The notes beneath the pieces are model-generated. The model searched no databases, was not told the DNA's origin, and saw only the letters and a list, made by a program, of their open reading frames with translations. Made by a program: the position numbers and the translations under genes. Positions 11,706 to 23,559 of a stretch of 64,000 nt of DNA are shown here, piece by piece. Position 1 is the first letter of the stretch. Each line of letters starts with the position of its first letter. Source of the DNA: Sipunculus nudus (lineage: Eukaryota; Annelida; Sipuncula; Golfingiida; Sipunculidae); NCBI GenBank assembly GCA_026874595.1, contig CM049315.1, positions 67,775,916 to 67,839,915 of the forward strand, read 5' to 3'.

Positions 11706-11790
11706 TTAATCAACAGGAGAGGCTGCCCCATTCATTGGTATCAGAGTGAGCATTAGTTCAGCAGGTGGCCATGCAGGTGAACCCATGTCA
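11706..11790 (-). CDS. Possible exon, maybe terminal, unrecognised
   Basis: Minus-strand acceptor ATCATGTCACACTTCAG|T is followed by an open frame reading DMGSPAWPPAELMLTLIPMN and ending at TAA (11706-11708). One leading base completes a codon with the two bases left by the exon at 12106-12185, giving continuous sequence through YMP-Y-DMGS. No good donor precedes the TAA, so this may be a last exon. Family unknown. Confidence 0.38.
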
Positions 11791-12105
11791 CTGAAGTGTG
11801 ACATGATATACAACACACGATCAGGGTTGATCTTGGCAGGGATTTCCATTTAGTCATATGACTACACAATCTAGTTGGGAAAGATTATTAACCCTGCAGG
11901 AAGTGAGGATTATTCTTTTCACTTGATTCTGTGTGTGCCTGTCCCCAAGATATCTGAAGAACGGTATATAGGATGTTATTGAAATTTGAGATATATGTTG
12001 GTATATTCAAATTCTCCAAGTAATTTAATTTTTGTGTAAATTCCATTGTAAAAAACCCAAGAATAGAATGAGCATTTTAGGTGGTTTAATTGCTTTTTTT
12101 TACAC

Positions 12106-12185
12106 TAGGGCATATAACATGTGACCAATATGGCCATCATAGGAGTGTGAGTCGTGAGGATGATGTCACCCGATGTGTCGTTTCC
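12106..12185 (-). CDS. Possible exon, unrecognised; strand contested
   Basis: Minus acceptor ACTGACACCTTTCAG|GGA starts a phase-0 frame reading GNDTSGDIILTTHTPMMAIL and ends with two spare bases before CTA|GTGTAA, a weak donor. It joins in phase to 11706-11790. The same DNA on the plus strand also forms an exon (12109-12198) between a T-rich acceptor and a strong GTAAGT donor. I prefer the minus reading only because it chains in phase with a neighbour. Confidence 0.35.
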
Positions 12186-12630
12186 CTGAAAGGTGTCAGT
12201 AAGTCAACCTACGGCATGGAGGACCATGGTTGTTGCTGGTTGTTCTTGTAGTCAAAGGCAGCAATACCACTAAATATTTTCAATAAAATAAGTTCAATTT
12301 TGGATGGACCAGCTGCCCTCCCTACTAAAATATGCAACTGAATAAGGACACAATGGCTATTGGTTGTACCGTGATGTTGCTTTTATAAATAACCGAAACA
12401 CACAGACATGTCAGATGTACTAAATTGTTCAATTTAATGATAGCAATGAAATTCAATATCCCTCTAGCTTTTAGGTATGTCTTTTGTCTCCATTTACATT
12501 GCACATTTGTCTCTTGTCATGAGGTAACTTACCTGTTGAACTGTTCACTGCTTTAACAATTGAGCTTTTCACATTTTAGACAGGTAAAGTCATAGCCATT
12601 TATAAAATGCAAAGGGATGCTCAGCTTTGT

Positions 12631-15600
12631 TTTGGGTAGGGCAGGGGTAATGCTTGTTGACTCTGCCTGAATTGGGTAGGGCAGTGGTAATGCCCGTTGA
12701 CTCTGTCTGAATTGGGTGGGCCAGGGTTTTGCTTACTGACTGCCTGAATTAGGTAGGGCAGGGTTATGCTTGTTGACTCTGCCAGAATTGAGTAGGGCTG
12801 GGGTTATGCTTGTTGACTCTACCTGAATTGGGTAGGGCAGGGGTTATGCTTACGGACTGCCTGAATTGGGTGGGGCAGAGGTTATGCTTGTCGACTCTAG
12901 AAGAAGTGGGTAGGGCAGGAGTTATGTTGTTGACTGCCAGAATTGAGTAGGGCAGGGGTTATGCTTATTGACTCTGCCAGAATTGAGTAGGGCAGGGGTT
13001 ATGCTTATTGACTCTGCCAGAATTGGGTAGGGCAGGGGTTATGCTTATTGACTCTGCCTGAATGGGGATAGGGCAGAGGTAATGCTTGTTGACTCTGCCT
13101 GAATTGAGTAGGGCAGGGGTAATGCTTGTTGACTGTGCCTGAATTGGGTAGGGCAGAGGTAATGCTTGTTGACTCTGCCTGAATTGGGTAGGGCAGGGGT
13201 TATGCTTATCGACTGCCTGAATTGGGTAGGGCAGGGGTAATGCTTGTTGACTCAGGCAGAATTGAGTAGGGAAGGGGTTATGCTTATTGACTCTGCCTGA
13301 ATTAGGTAGGGCAGGGGTTATGCTTGTTGACTCTGCCTGAATTGGGTATGTCAGGGGTTATTCTTGTGGATGCTGCCTGAATTGGGTAGGGCAGGGGTAA
13401 TGCTTGTTGACACTGCCTGAATTGGGTGGGGCAGAGGTTATGCTTGTTGACTGCCTAAATTAGGTAGGGCAGGGGTTATGCTTGTTGACTCTGTCTGAAT
13501 TGGGTGGGCCAGGGTTTTGCTTGTTGACTGCCTAAATTAGGTAGGGCAGGGGTTATGCTTGTTGACTCTGTCTGAATTGGGTATAGGCCAGGGTTTTGCT
13601 TATTGACTGCCTGAATTAGGTAGGGCAGGGGTTATGCTTGTTGACTCTGCCTGAATTGGGTAGGGCAGGGGTTATGCTTACAGACTGCCTGAATTGGGTG
13701 GGGCAGAGGTTATGCATGTCGACTCTAGAAGAAGTGGGTAGGGCAGGGGTTATGCTGTTGACTCTGCCAGAATTGAGTAGGGCAGGGGTTATGCTTATTG
13801 ACTCTGCCAGAATTGGGTAGGGCAGGGGTTATGCTTACTGACTGCCTGAATTGGGTACAGCAGGGGTAATGCTTGTAGACTACCTGAATTTGGTAGGGCA
13901 GAGGTTATGCTTGTTGACTCTGCCAGAATTGAGTAGGTCAGGGGTTATGCTTATTGACTGCCTGAATTGGGTATGGCAGGGGTTATGCTTGTAGACTCTG
14001 CCTGAATTGGGTAGGACAGAGGTTATGCTTGTTGACTCTGTCTGAATTGGGTAGAGCAGGGGTTATCCTTATTGACTCTGCCAGAATTGGGTAGGGCAGA
14101 GGTTATGCTTGTTGACTCTGCCTGAATTGGGTAGAGCAGGGGTTATGCTTATTGACTGCCTGAATTAGGTAGGGCAGGGGTTATGCTTGTTGACTCTGCC
14201 AGAATTGAGTAGGTCAGGGGTTATGCTTGTTGACTCTGTTTGAATTGGGTAGAGCAGGGGTTATGCTTATTGACTGCCTGAATTGGGTATGGCAGGGGTT
14301 ATGCTTGTAGACTCTGCCTGAATTGGGTAGGGCAGAGGTTATGCTTGTTGACTCTGTCTGAATTGGGTAGAGCAGGGGTTATGCTTATTGACTCTGCCAG
14401 AATTGGGTAGGGCGGGGTTATGCTTATTGACTCTGCCTGAACTGGGTAGGGTAGGGGTTATTCTTGTGGACTCTGCCAGAATTGGGTAGGGCAGGGGTTA
14501 TGCTTATTGACTCTGCCTGAATTTGGTAGGGTAGGGGTTATTCTAGTGGACGCTGCCTGAATCGGGTAGGGCAGGGGTTATGCTTATTGACACTGCCTGA
14601 ATTTGATAGGGCAGGGGTGATGCTTGTTGATTCTGCCTGAATTGGATAGGGCAGGGGTTATGCTTGTTGACACTGGCTGAATAGGGTAGGGCAGGGGTTA
14701 TGCTTGTTGACTGCCTGAATTGGAAAGGGCAGGGGTGATGCTTGTTGACTCTGCCTGAATTGGGTAGGGCAGGGGTTATGCTTGTTGACTCTGCCTGAAT
14801 TGGGTAAAGCAGGGGTTATGCTTATTGACTGCCTGAATTGGGTATGGCAGGGGTTATGCTTGTAGACTCTGCCTGAATTGGGTAGGGCAGAGGTATGCTT
14901 GTTGACTCTGTCTGAATTGGGTAGAGCAGGGGTTATGCTTATTGACTCTGCCAGAATTGGGTAGGGCGGGGTTATGCTTATTGATTCTGCCTGAACTGGG
15001 TAGGGTAGGGGTTATTCTTGTGGACTCTGCCAGAATTGGGTAGGGCAGGGGTTATGCTTATTGACTCTGCCTGAATTTGGTAGGGTAGGGGTTATTCTAG
15101 TGGACGCTGCCTGAATCGGGTAGGGCAGGGGTAATGCTTGTTGACACTGCCTGAATTTGATAGGGCAGGGGTGATGCTTGTTGATTCTGCCTGAATTGGA
15201 TAGGGCAGGGGTTATGCTTGTTGACACTGGCTGAATAGGGTAGGGCAGGGGTTATGCTTGTTGACTGCCTGAATTGGAAAGGGCAGGGGTGATGCTTGTT
15301 GACTCTGCCTGAATTGGGTAGGGCAGGGGTTATGCTTGTTGACTGCCTGAATTGGGTAGGGCCGGGGTTATGCTTGTTGACACTGCCTGAATAGGGTAGG
15401 GCAGGGATCATGCTTGTAGACTCTGCCTGAATTGGGTAGGGCAGAGGTATGCTTGTTGACTCTGCCAGAATTGAGTAGGTCAGGGGTTATGCTTATTGAC
15501 TGCCTGAATTGGGTATGGCAGGGGTTATGCTTGTAGACTCTGCCTGAATTGGGTAGGACAGAGGTTATGCTTGTTGACTCTGTCTGAATTGGGTAGAGCA

Positions 15601-16970
15601 GGGGTTATGCTTATTGACTCTGCCAGAATTGGGTAGGGCAGAGGTTATGCTTGTTGACTCTGCCTGAATTGGGTAGAGCAGGGGTTATGCTTATTGACTG
15701 CCTGAATTAGGTAGGGCAGGGGTTATGCTTGTTGACTCTGCCAGAATTGAGTAGGTCAGGGGTTATGCTTGTTGACTCTGTTTGAATTGGGTAGAGCAGG
15801 GGTTATGCTTATTGACTGCCTGAATTGGGTATGGCAGGGGTTATGCTTGTAGACTCTGCCTGAATTGGGTAGGGCAGAGGTTATGCTTGTTGACTCTGTC
15901 TGAATTGGGTAGAGCAGGGGTTATGCTTATTGACTCTGCCAGAATTGGGTAGGGCGGGGTTATGCTTATTGACTCTGCCTGAACTGGGTAGGGTAGGGGT
16001 TATTCTTGTGGACTCTGCCAGAATTGGGTAGGGCAGGGGTTATGCTTATTGACTCTGCCTGAATTTGGTAGGGTAGGGGTTATTCTAGTGGACGCTGCCT
16101 GAATTGGGTAGGGCAGGGGTTATGCTTATTGACACTGCCTGAATTTGATAGGGCAGGGGTGATGCTTGTTGATTCTGCCTGAATTGGATAGGGCAGGGGT
16201 TATGCTTGTTGACACTGGCTGAATAGGGTAGGGCAGGGGTTATGCTTGTTGACTGCCTGAATTGGAAAGGGCAGGGGTGATGCTTGTTGACTCTGCCTGA
16301 ATTGGGTAGGGCAGGGGTTATGCTTGTTGACTCTGCCTGAATTGGGTAGAGCAGGGGTTATGCTTATTGACTGCCTGAATTGGGTATGGCAGGGGTTATG
16401 CTTGTAGACTCTGCCTGAATTGGGTAGGGCAGAGGTATGCTTGTTGACTCTGTCTGAATTGGGTAGAGCAGGGGTTATGCTTATTGACTCTGCCAGAATT
16501 GGGTAGGGCGGGGTTATGCTTATTGATTCTGCCTGAACTGGGTAGGGTAGGGGTTATTCTTGTGGACTCTGCCAGAATTGGGTAGGGCAGGGGTTATGCT
16601 TATTGACTCTGCCTGAATTTGGTAGGGTAGGGGTTATTCTAGTGGACGCTGCCTGAATCGGGTAGGGCAGGGGTAATGCTTGTTGACACTGCCTGAATTT
16701 GATAGGGCAGGGGTGATGCTTGTTGATTCTGCCTGAATTGGATAGGGCAGGGGTTATGCTTGTTGACACTGGCTGAATAGGGTAGGGCAGGGGTTATGCT
16801 TGTTGACTGCCTGAATTGGAAAGGGCAGGGGTGATGCTTGTTGACTCTGCCTGAATTGGGTAGGGCAGGGGTTATGCTTGTTGACTCTGCCTGAATTGGG
16901 TAAAGCAGGGGTTATGCTTGTTGACACTGCCTGAATAGGGTAGGGCAGGGATCATGCTTGTTGACTCTGC
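12631..16970. repeat. 4.3-kb minisatellite, 40-bp unit with higher-order structure
   Basis: About 110 tandem copies of a 40-bp unit of the form GACTCTGCCTGAATTGGGTA plus GGGCAGGGGTTATGCTTGTT, with 37-bp variants lacking TCT. From about 13.9 kb rightwards the array has higher-order repeats. Blocks recur at exactly 1542 bp (13921 with 15463; 14350 with 15892) and, within each, at 554 bp (14350 with 14904; 15892 with 16446). The array ends abruptly at GACTCTGCCC near 16970. Long peptide frames in it are artefacts of the repeat. Confidence 0.97.
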
Positions 16971-17354
16971 CCAAAGGGCATATAATCAAATGTTTATCAA
17001 GTTTGCCTGCCCAAGTATAAACTCAAAAACCTGATCATGGATCTCAATGAAAGTTTAGATAAAGATGGATAATTTAAAGATGCGGAAGCGGATAATTTTG
17101 TTTGTACATCTCTATTTGATTAAAGGAACTGTAACTAGTGGTAACACCTTGATGAAGATTTCACATGATTGTTATATAATGATGTGATATATATTTTACA
17201 GGTCATGTTATTTTAATATTATAAGAATCTTAGGAAGCAAAGCTCCCTAATAAATGAGTCATCAATTTGCAGTAAAAAATGTTACAAAATTACAGATAAC
17301 AATCCTTAGTTATTTATTTTACCACTATATCAATAATAAACTTGTTCCTTTTCA
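16971..17354. other. AT-rich flank of the minisatellite
   Basis: Nothing recognised apart from the pyrimidine tract that precedes the plus-strand exon candidate at 17356. Confidence 0.4.
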
Positions 17355-17355
17355 G

Positions 17356-17482
17356 CAAAACCAAAAACAGGAAATGTATACCCTCAAGATACAACCAGGG
17401 CTTGATCTTGCCGCAGATATATTAACACGGCATTATAGTAAATACACTGACAAACTTCTCACTCCAGCAGTTACAGACTCAG
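17356..17482 (+). CDS. Possible plus-strand exon, unrecognised
   Basis: A plus-strand segment lies between a good acceptor (CTTGTTCCTTTTCAG|CAA) and a good donor (GACTCAG|GTATGGG). It is 127 bp, phase 0 at the start with one base over. The peptide contains KIQPGLDLAADILTRHYSKY. A PG...Y.D.L pattern occurs in ASH/MSP-fold domains of ciliary proteins, but this resemblance is slight. It disagrees in strand with nearly all other exon candidates here, so it may be a nested gene or chance. Confidence 0.25.
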
Positions 17483-17554
17483 GTATGGGGTCCCATCTCA
17501 ACCTCTGGCCTATGCCAAGGAATCTTTACATATATTCATTGCAACGTCCCCCAC

Positions 17555-17643
17555 TGGTGGCCAAACAAAGTGATGCTGATCCAAGGGTCCGAGAACTTGG
17601 CTGTTGAGCCGTCATATCCTGCTGTCAGTGCCTGACCAGTTCC
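17555..17643 (-). CDS. Possible exon, unrecognised
   Basis: A very good minus acceptor (GCCGTTCCTCATCCCAG|GGA) opens a phase-0 frame with GYDGSTAKFSDPWISITL. The likely donor is CCACCA|GTGGGG at 17555; otherwise the frame runs to a TGA 17 bases later. The YDGST motif slightly recalls a WD-repeat strand but is too short to judge. GC content is higher than in the flanks. Confidence 0.35.
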
Positions 17644-19030
17644 CTGGGATGAGGAACGGCTGTGCCATCCAAGGTGACTTGGTTATTATACTACAAGTAT
17701 GATGAATGACAAGCACGTTCCAGCGCCAGAATAACCCAGCAACCTCAAGTTTATTGATCATGAGAAACAAGGTCTGCCCACAAGAAATCCACTCTCCATG
17801 TAATCACACTTGACTTTGCACAAGAAAGAACATCAGCTTTTGTTAAAACCTTCAACCTCATTCAGTGTAATTATTTTTGTATTATGGTGACATTGTAAGT
17901 GACATTCTATATTGATTTCATCTGTCATTAGATAACTTTGTGTATCCAGTATTCATTAGAAAACCATGTGTATAATAATATGCACACAAAAAAAAACACA
18001 TATATAGAGGCAGTTATATATCCTAATACAGTGCTAACTGCTGTTACATCACCTTTAACATATTGACATGATCAGTAAGCTGTCAGCTCTTTGTACTAAC
18101 ACGTTTTATAAATAACAAACGTTAATATATATATTTACTTGGATTAATTGGATTATTTTAAGAATATGATACCTTTAATGTAAGGTAAAGTCTGTTGGGC
18201 ATTACACACGAGCCTACTAGCACATCAGGCTAGGGCTTATCCCAGTTTCTGTAGCATGAAGCGACTTAGGAGTTAAACTCCTCCTGGATGAGGAGTATGC
18301 CAGGAAATGAGACTGTGTCCTGGAATGGTTTTGCTGGCAAGCTTTTGTATAAAGTAAAACTGAACTGATAGTGTGAAAGAATAGGCAAAAATTAGCTCCT
18401 GATTATGTCCCTTTAATGTAAAGGAAGTTAACTGCACATATAATGATCAAGCAATGAATTAACTTTCAGGAAAATCTAGACTTCCAATTTTGCCATTTTT
18501 AAGCTCTATGCTGCACTATTGAAGCCATAAAACAACTCATCTCCCTCCACTTACAAAGTCAGTTCCAAATTTCATTAATTATAACAGATGTACCTTTTTT
18601 CAGTAAGCAATTATATCCGGGGAAAGCTTACACCTGATTATGCCATAGATTGGTCTATGTGGCTACATTCATTATCATGCATATAAGGATATACACCATT
18701 TGAGTAGGTTTTCAGTTCACTGCCATGGCTTAACCATAAATCAATATTCCATCAACCAGAGGAAATAATCCATTGGCTGCTTGCCACATATTTTTTAAGG
18801 AGAGTTAACAGTTCCCTGGTGCTGTGTTCATTTAGCTGTTTTAGCTGGCTGCTATAACGACCAAATTCCTGTCTGGTACACATTTAAATCCTACTGGAAG
18901 AAAAAAACATAACATCTCTGATAACCTATATAGGTCAATCAACATTAAAAACATTAGTAAAGCTTTTTTTTTCTCTAGGCCCATTTCTGAAACCAATGAA
19001 GTGCTTTTTAAGTCATCTGGTAAAAAAAGT
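17644..19030. other. Intron-like; possible SINE remnant near 18200-18330
   Basis: The segment 18200-18330 (AGCGACTTAGGAGTTAAACT and flanks) has the look of an old SINE body, but without clear A and B boxes I leave it uncalled. A minus GTAAGT near 18556 has no open exon before it. Confidence 0.35.
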
Positions 19031-19215
19031 ATAGTCAGGACGGTCGAGTGTTAAAACACTCTCCTCTCTCCACTGATGACCCATGTTCAATCCACGGAGC
19101 TGTAATGAGAGTGGGTTGTAGTGACCCATCCAAGGTCAGTGGTTTTTTCTGGTCCTACGGTTTCCTCCACCTATACAGACTACTGAACGCCACAATCTGA
19201 CCCCCAGAGTGCCGC
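19031..19215 (+). mobile_element. tRNA-derived SINE
   Basis: A polymerase III promoter-like head: A-box-like GGTCGAGTGTTAAAACACTC near 19042, then B-box-like GTTCAATCC near 19085, at tRNA spacing. A body with ACGGTTTCCTCCACC follows, a motif like the conserved central domains of several animal SINE superfamilies. The 3' tail is unclear. The copy is old and probably inactive. Confidence 0.6.
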
Positions 19216-20071
19216 GTATTAGTTATTATAGCTAGTTGTACAATCTTATAGTTTAAAAATTTAAAGTATATTACAATTTAATCAAGGACCATACTGATAA
19301 TCCAGATATGAAACAAATAAGATGATCTTTGTCTCTGATTATGACCCAACTGGCCACAAAATTTCAAATTAAATATAAACTTATTCTTTATTCTATATAT
19401 TTTCTTACCAAAGTGGTTGCAATTGCAGGGATTTCTCTACTAAAACACACTCCTTTCTTGTCAGTGAATTTTGATGACTTAATTGTTTACAACAACAAAA
19501 CTGTCACATAAGAGGACCTATTTTAACATGAAAGACTGGGAATATATCAGACTCTGATTCAAAGGACATTCACAAAAAGGGTTTTACCTTTTACAACTCA
19601 CCTGACAAAAACATTTTGGGATCACTGTAAGGGACAATAAGGGCCATTTTTTTCGATTTTAAACACGGCTTCACTCCTGATTTTCCACAATATAATTTAA
19701 ATAAAAACATCTTTTACTAAAATTTTTTTCCCAGCATTTACAAGCCCATGTTCATCCAGCACCTATCATATATATTAACTAGCTGATAAACACAGTATAC
19801 CAGGCTTTTTGCCGGGGATGGGGATATGTATTAATTGAGAGGATTATTGGGTCCTTTTTTATTTAAGAATTAAAAGAAAATATAGATTTTTAGTTGTTTG
19901 GCTCAACTGTAGAATAACTCGCGCACCTCTCTGAGGCACAACACTTCTGTGAACAGCAAATGTTTTTATGTCCAGCTGCTTGTATCTTAACTCTGCCACT
20001 TTTTTTTATGTGCATCTTACTATTCTAATACATGAATCCTAAACATCATACCGTCCATATATACTTATAAC
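19216..20071. other. AT-rich, nothing recognised
   Basis: No array, element end or exon identified on either strand. Confidence 0.4.
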
Positions 20072-20145
20072 CTCGTCGAGACACTGCGTGAGTGATCCTC
20101 CAGTCGCTTCAGAAATTCATACACTAGTATGTTGACCCTGAAGAC
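20072..20145 (-). CDS. Possible exon, unrecognised
   Basis: Minus-strand segment reading VFRVNILVYEFLKRLEDHSR, phase 0 at the start and two bases over at the donor GACGAG|GTTATA. The frame stays open upstream for about 30 more codons through a CpG-rich patch (GGGGCGCGGGGG at about 20187), so the exon may start earlier; the acceptor used here lacks a strong pyrimidine tract. Codon composition is coding-like. Confidence 0.35.
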
Positions 20146-21375
20146 CTGGTCAGTGGTAATGTTAATATTATTTTGCGAACCGGAATGGGGCGCGGGGGCA
20201 CTCCGGTTTTCGATGATCTTTGTCTGGTTACTATTTTTTTACGTTTAAAGTACAGGTTAATGTGAGGAAGACATTAATTCAACATAGCTTAACCTCTAAT
20301 CTAATTGGAGTAGGAAGACATGAAAGATGAATGTACGTTTTAAGGCAAGGAAACTGTTCGTGAAGAAAAAAAGGATATATGCATACCTCGTTGGTAGCAG
20401 AATCGGTCCCCCTTTTAAGCTGCAACCTTTTTTAATCATATGAGACCAATTTTTTTCGTAAAGCGAGCCACAGTCATGTGTTTTTCATATTGACTGACCA
20501 CACACGTGGGTCAGAGCCTTTGTCAAATGTCAGCACAAACATGCATAAAAAGCAAGGTTATTCATAAGCACTGAAGTCCTTAAATAGGCTTAATTCTGGG
20601 CTTGAGGTGACCACAAAGAAAATCCGGTCTTTGCCGAAGGCAGTTTTGCTGTGCTCGGTCTAACCTCTGTGAAAATCGGTAAAAACTGAAAAATCACTCA
20701 GAATTATATGTATGTTAACAAAATATTTATTCTCATATTGCCTATGTCACTGCTGGGATAATAACCTTTAAAATGATGTATGGCACAGTATTGTACACAA
20801 CCCGGTTTTAGAGAACACTGCAAACAGACATGAACTGAATTCCTTTTATAAGTATTAGATTACATGTTTTCCACATGATCAATGGCCTTGATCAGAAGCA
20901 ATGGGTTTTGTCATGAAAAACAATCTTCCCAGGAAGAAATATACATGTATCAACAGATTATTCATAAATGTGTCAGATAAATCTTTACTGTCCTAGCACA
21001 AGTGAAGATATGTTGAGTCATTATATGTCATCCTCCAACTTCTAGTTGGATGAGTTTTTGCCCAAGTGTGTCTACTTGACAGCAGGAATAATAATGAATA
21101 ATCTACAATAAAATCTGGAAAATCATTGGTCTTACTTTTTAAACAAGAAAATCTAGAAGCAAATCTAAGGTAACTTAATTTTGCTCCCAATGGATGACAA
21201 TTCTTGCTCCTTTTAAAATCACCAGTATTCACACTGGGTCTCACAACACTGTACTAATGAGAGAGTTTTTATAATGGTGCTCAGAGCAAAATGAAAGTAG
21301 ATTAAGTGTAAACAACCCATGGAACAGAGGACAGTAAAATTATATGCTCGCAGTACCAGATTCAGTGAATACTGG

Positions 21376-21378
<3 letters not shown>
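20146..21378. other. Intron-like stretch
   Basis: Apart from the CpG-rich patch near 20180-20215, nothing was recognised. A minus open frame at 20993-21244 is AT-rich and unsupported by splice sites. Confidence 0.4.

Positions 21379-21406
<28 letters not shown>
21379..21406. repeat. Poly-T tract, 28 bp
   Basis: Uninterrupted T run, not clearly joined to an element end. Confidence 0.95.
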
Positions 21407-21489
21407 GTGGAGGTAACCACCAAAATTTTTTGATGCTGACTAAACTTATTCTTACCCTAAGTAAGTACACCTGCAGTGTTTCGATTCAA

Positions 21490-21835
21490 GTTTAGGACTA
21501 TGTGACAGGGGGGTAGCACTGTATCCTATTATATCTTTTTTTTTATCCTGGTGTAACCCAGGCCCAGTGTCTAATTTAACATACCTGCAGGACCTTAATG
21601 TGTAATCATCCCCATTGCTGGGTCATAACACCAAGGTACCTCCCCAGAGATGCACTTGTTTGTGAGTGATACATGGTTGTCGGGCACAGCCTTCCCATTA
21701 AGCCTGCAGAGTGCTCACCCTTGGTGGGGGTCCACCATGAAAATCACACCCCCTTGGCTGAGATTTGAACTCAGGACCTCCCGGCTTTGAGTCATGTGCT
21801 CTAACCCTAAGCCACAGCTGGTGTTGTGTGGACAC
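21490..21835 (-). mobile_element. tRNA-derived SINE
   Basis: On the minus strand: an A-box-like TGGCTTAGGGTTAGAGCA (plus 21797-21814) and a B-box GAGTTCAAATCTC (21760-21772) at tRNA spacing, followed by a body of about 250 bp. The B-box string is identical to that of the SINE at 61625. Ends are not sharp. Confidence 0.65.
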
Positions 21836-22739
21836 AGTTTGACTATATTATGCAATAAACAGACATAACAGTGGCTATGGTTGAAACCAACTGTGGCTCT
21901 AGTTGAAACCAACTGTGGCTTTAGTTGAAACCAACTGTGGCTCTGGTTTAAACCATGTCACCAGCAAGAAGGTATCTTTTGAGTATTATGTTGATTAACT
22001 TTTCTAATTTAACAAGTGAATCCTTGCCTCGGGGCAATTATTTGACTGGGGACTGATTAAACGAGTTTCTTGTTCATTATGATAAATATCCTGATGAAAA
22101 GCCCTTTATTGATTAAAATTGAATAAAAATAGGAAAATTCTGTTCTGCCAGACTTAATAATAATGAGTAAGAGGAGGAAACATGGCACCAAAGGAGGCTC
22201 AAGTTTGTTAATGAGTGAAATGTTAGCCTGACAAATGATTTGAAACTGCTTCCGTCTAATGAGAAAGCCATTTGCATAAGAGGCATTAAAAAGCTGAAGA
22301 TTCATATTGTATCATAATTTGAGTGATGACACACTCATTAGACAAAGCTGGCTAGTTAATGATTAAGTGTTTGTTAGTCTTGAGAGTGCTTCAGCATCAT
22401 TAAAATCTAATCAGCAATCTTATAAGTAGGTGCTTGGGAACTCAACTGAATGACCAGAGGCAATTCTTAGCATGTAGGAACAAATACTGAAGCTGATTCT
22501 GATGGCAGAATAATGAAACTGATTATGAGAATATATTTTTATAAAAAACCTAACATATGGAAATGTGGCAACAGTTAGCCACTCATGTTTACATATTTGT
22601 GCAAGTACTGATATCTGAATAAAGTGACTGTAACATGCATGTAAATGATCAAAAGCAAGAAAGTGGAGATGAGTTATAATAATACTCATTGAATTTATTA
22701 CCATAACTAAAATCAGAGGATGTTAAAAAATTATCAAAA
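21836..22739. other. AT-rich, with a short local repeat at 21865-21960
   Basis: Four imperfect 26-bp repeats of GGTTGAAACCAACTGTGGCT type occupy about 21870-21955. Elsewhere nothing was recognised. Confidence 0.5.
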
Positions 22740-23545
22740 ATTTCCATTTTCTAATCAGAACATGTTTGACTTCCATTTGTCAATCCAAACTGGAGTAATC
22801 ATTTGGAAACAAATATCTAGACAGCTGGCCCCTTTGACCTTGACCTTGTGACCCCAAATTCCACAAGTTCTTCCTCTAATGGCAGGTGAGCAAAATTTGG
22901 AAGATTGAAGTTTTAGGATGAAAAGTTTGGCTTAAAATGCATCCACATTCTTTATATAGAAATGGGTCCTGTGACCTTGACCATTGACCCCAAATTCAAA
23001 AGGGTTAAACTTTTGTGGTGGGACATATATTGTTCAAATTTGCAACCAATATTTCAATCCAACCTGGAGTTATCATCTGGAGACAAATATGTGGATAGAT
23101 GACCACTGTAGAGAAACTGACATGAATGCTGTCATTTGATCGTCTCAAAAACAGTTAAAAAATCATAAAAATTACCCAAAAAAATGCGAATAGCACTCAG
23201 GCTGCCAGTTTCTGGGAACTGACAAAACAAGTCGTGGTCAAAATGCATGGCTATATTCAGGGCAATCCATGCATTAACTATCAAGATACTGGAGGTTTTG
23301 TATAAATTTTTAAAAATTATTCTGGGGGGGGGGGGGGGGGGGAGTACTTACAAGCCCTATAGCTTGGTAGATATAGGTCACAGTGACCTTATTTCAGGTT
23401 TTGAAGGAGATTTTTTATTGACCTCTCTGGATATTCAGTTACGGGTTTCTAGGTCCAATGGTGTCACAACTTGCTAGTCTGACAGACAGACATACAGACA
23501 GATGGATGGACGGACTTGAACTGATTTCTAAAGCTCAGTTGACTT
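22740..23545. repeat. Dispersed repeat related to the TGACCTTGACC-rich cores
   Basis: The left half resembles the core unit of family 1 elements (TTGGCTTAAAATGCATCCAC and CTTTGACCTTGACC). The right half is the tail type with TCTAGGTCCAATGGTGTCA, GACAGACAGACATACAGAC and a terminal CTCAGTTGACTTACAGTCAA. Such tails also occur at 36270-36420 and 54600-54822. It is a composite or truncated copy with a G19 tract inside. Confidence 0.6.
23324..23342. repeat. Poly-G tract, 19 bp
   Basis: Uninterrupted G run inside the composite repeat. Confidence 0.95.
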
Positions 23546-23559
23546 ACAGTCAACTGAGG

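Noticed and set aside
12109-12198. Plus-strand exon with strong acceptor and GTAAGT donor
   Set aside because: Not called as a feature because the minus reading chains with 11706-11790. Kept as an open question in the findings.
15012-16769. Long minus-strand frames rich in NKHNPCPxQFRQ-type repeats
   Set aside because: They lie wholly inside the 40-bp minisatellite. The frame is carried by the repeat and shifts between 37- and 40-bp units.
18550-18562. Minus-strand GTAAGT donor
   Set aside because: All frames upstream contain stops before any acceptor.
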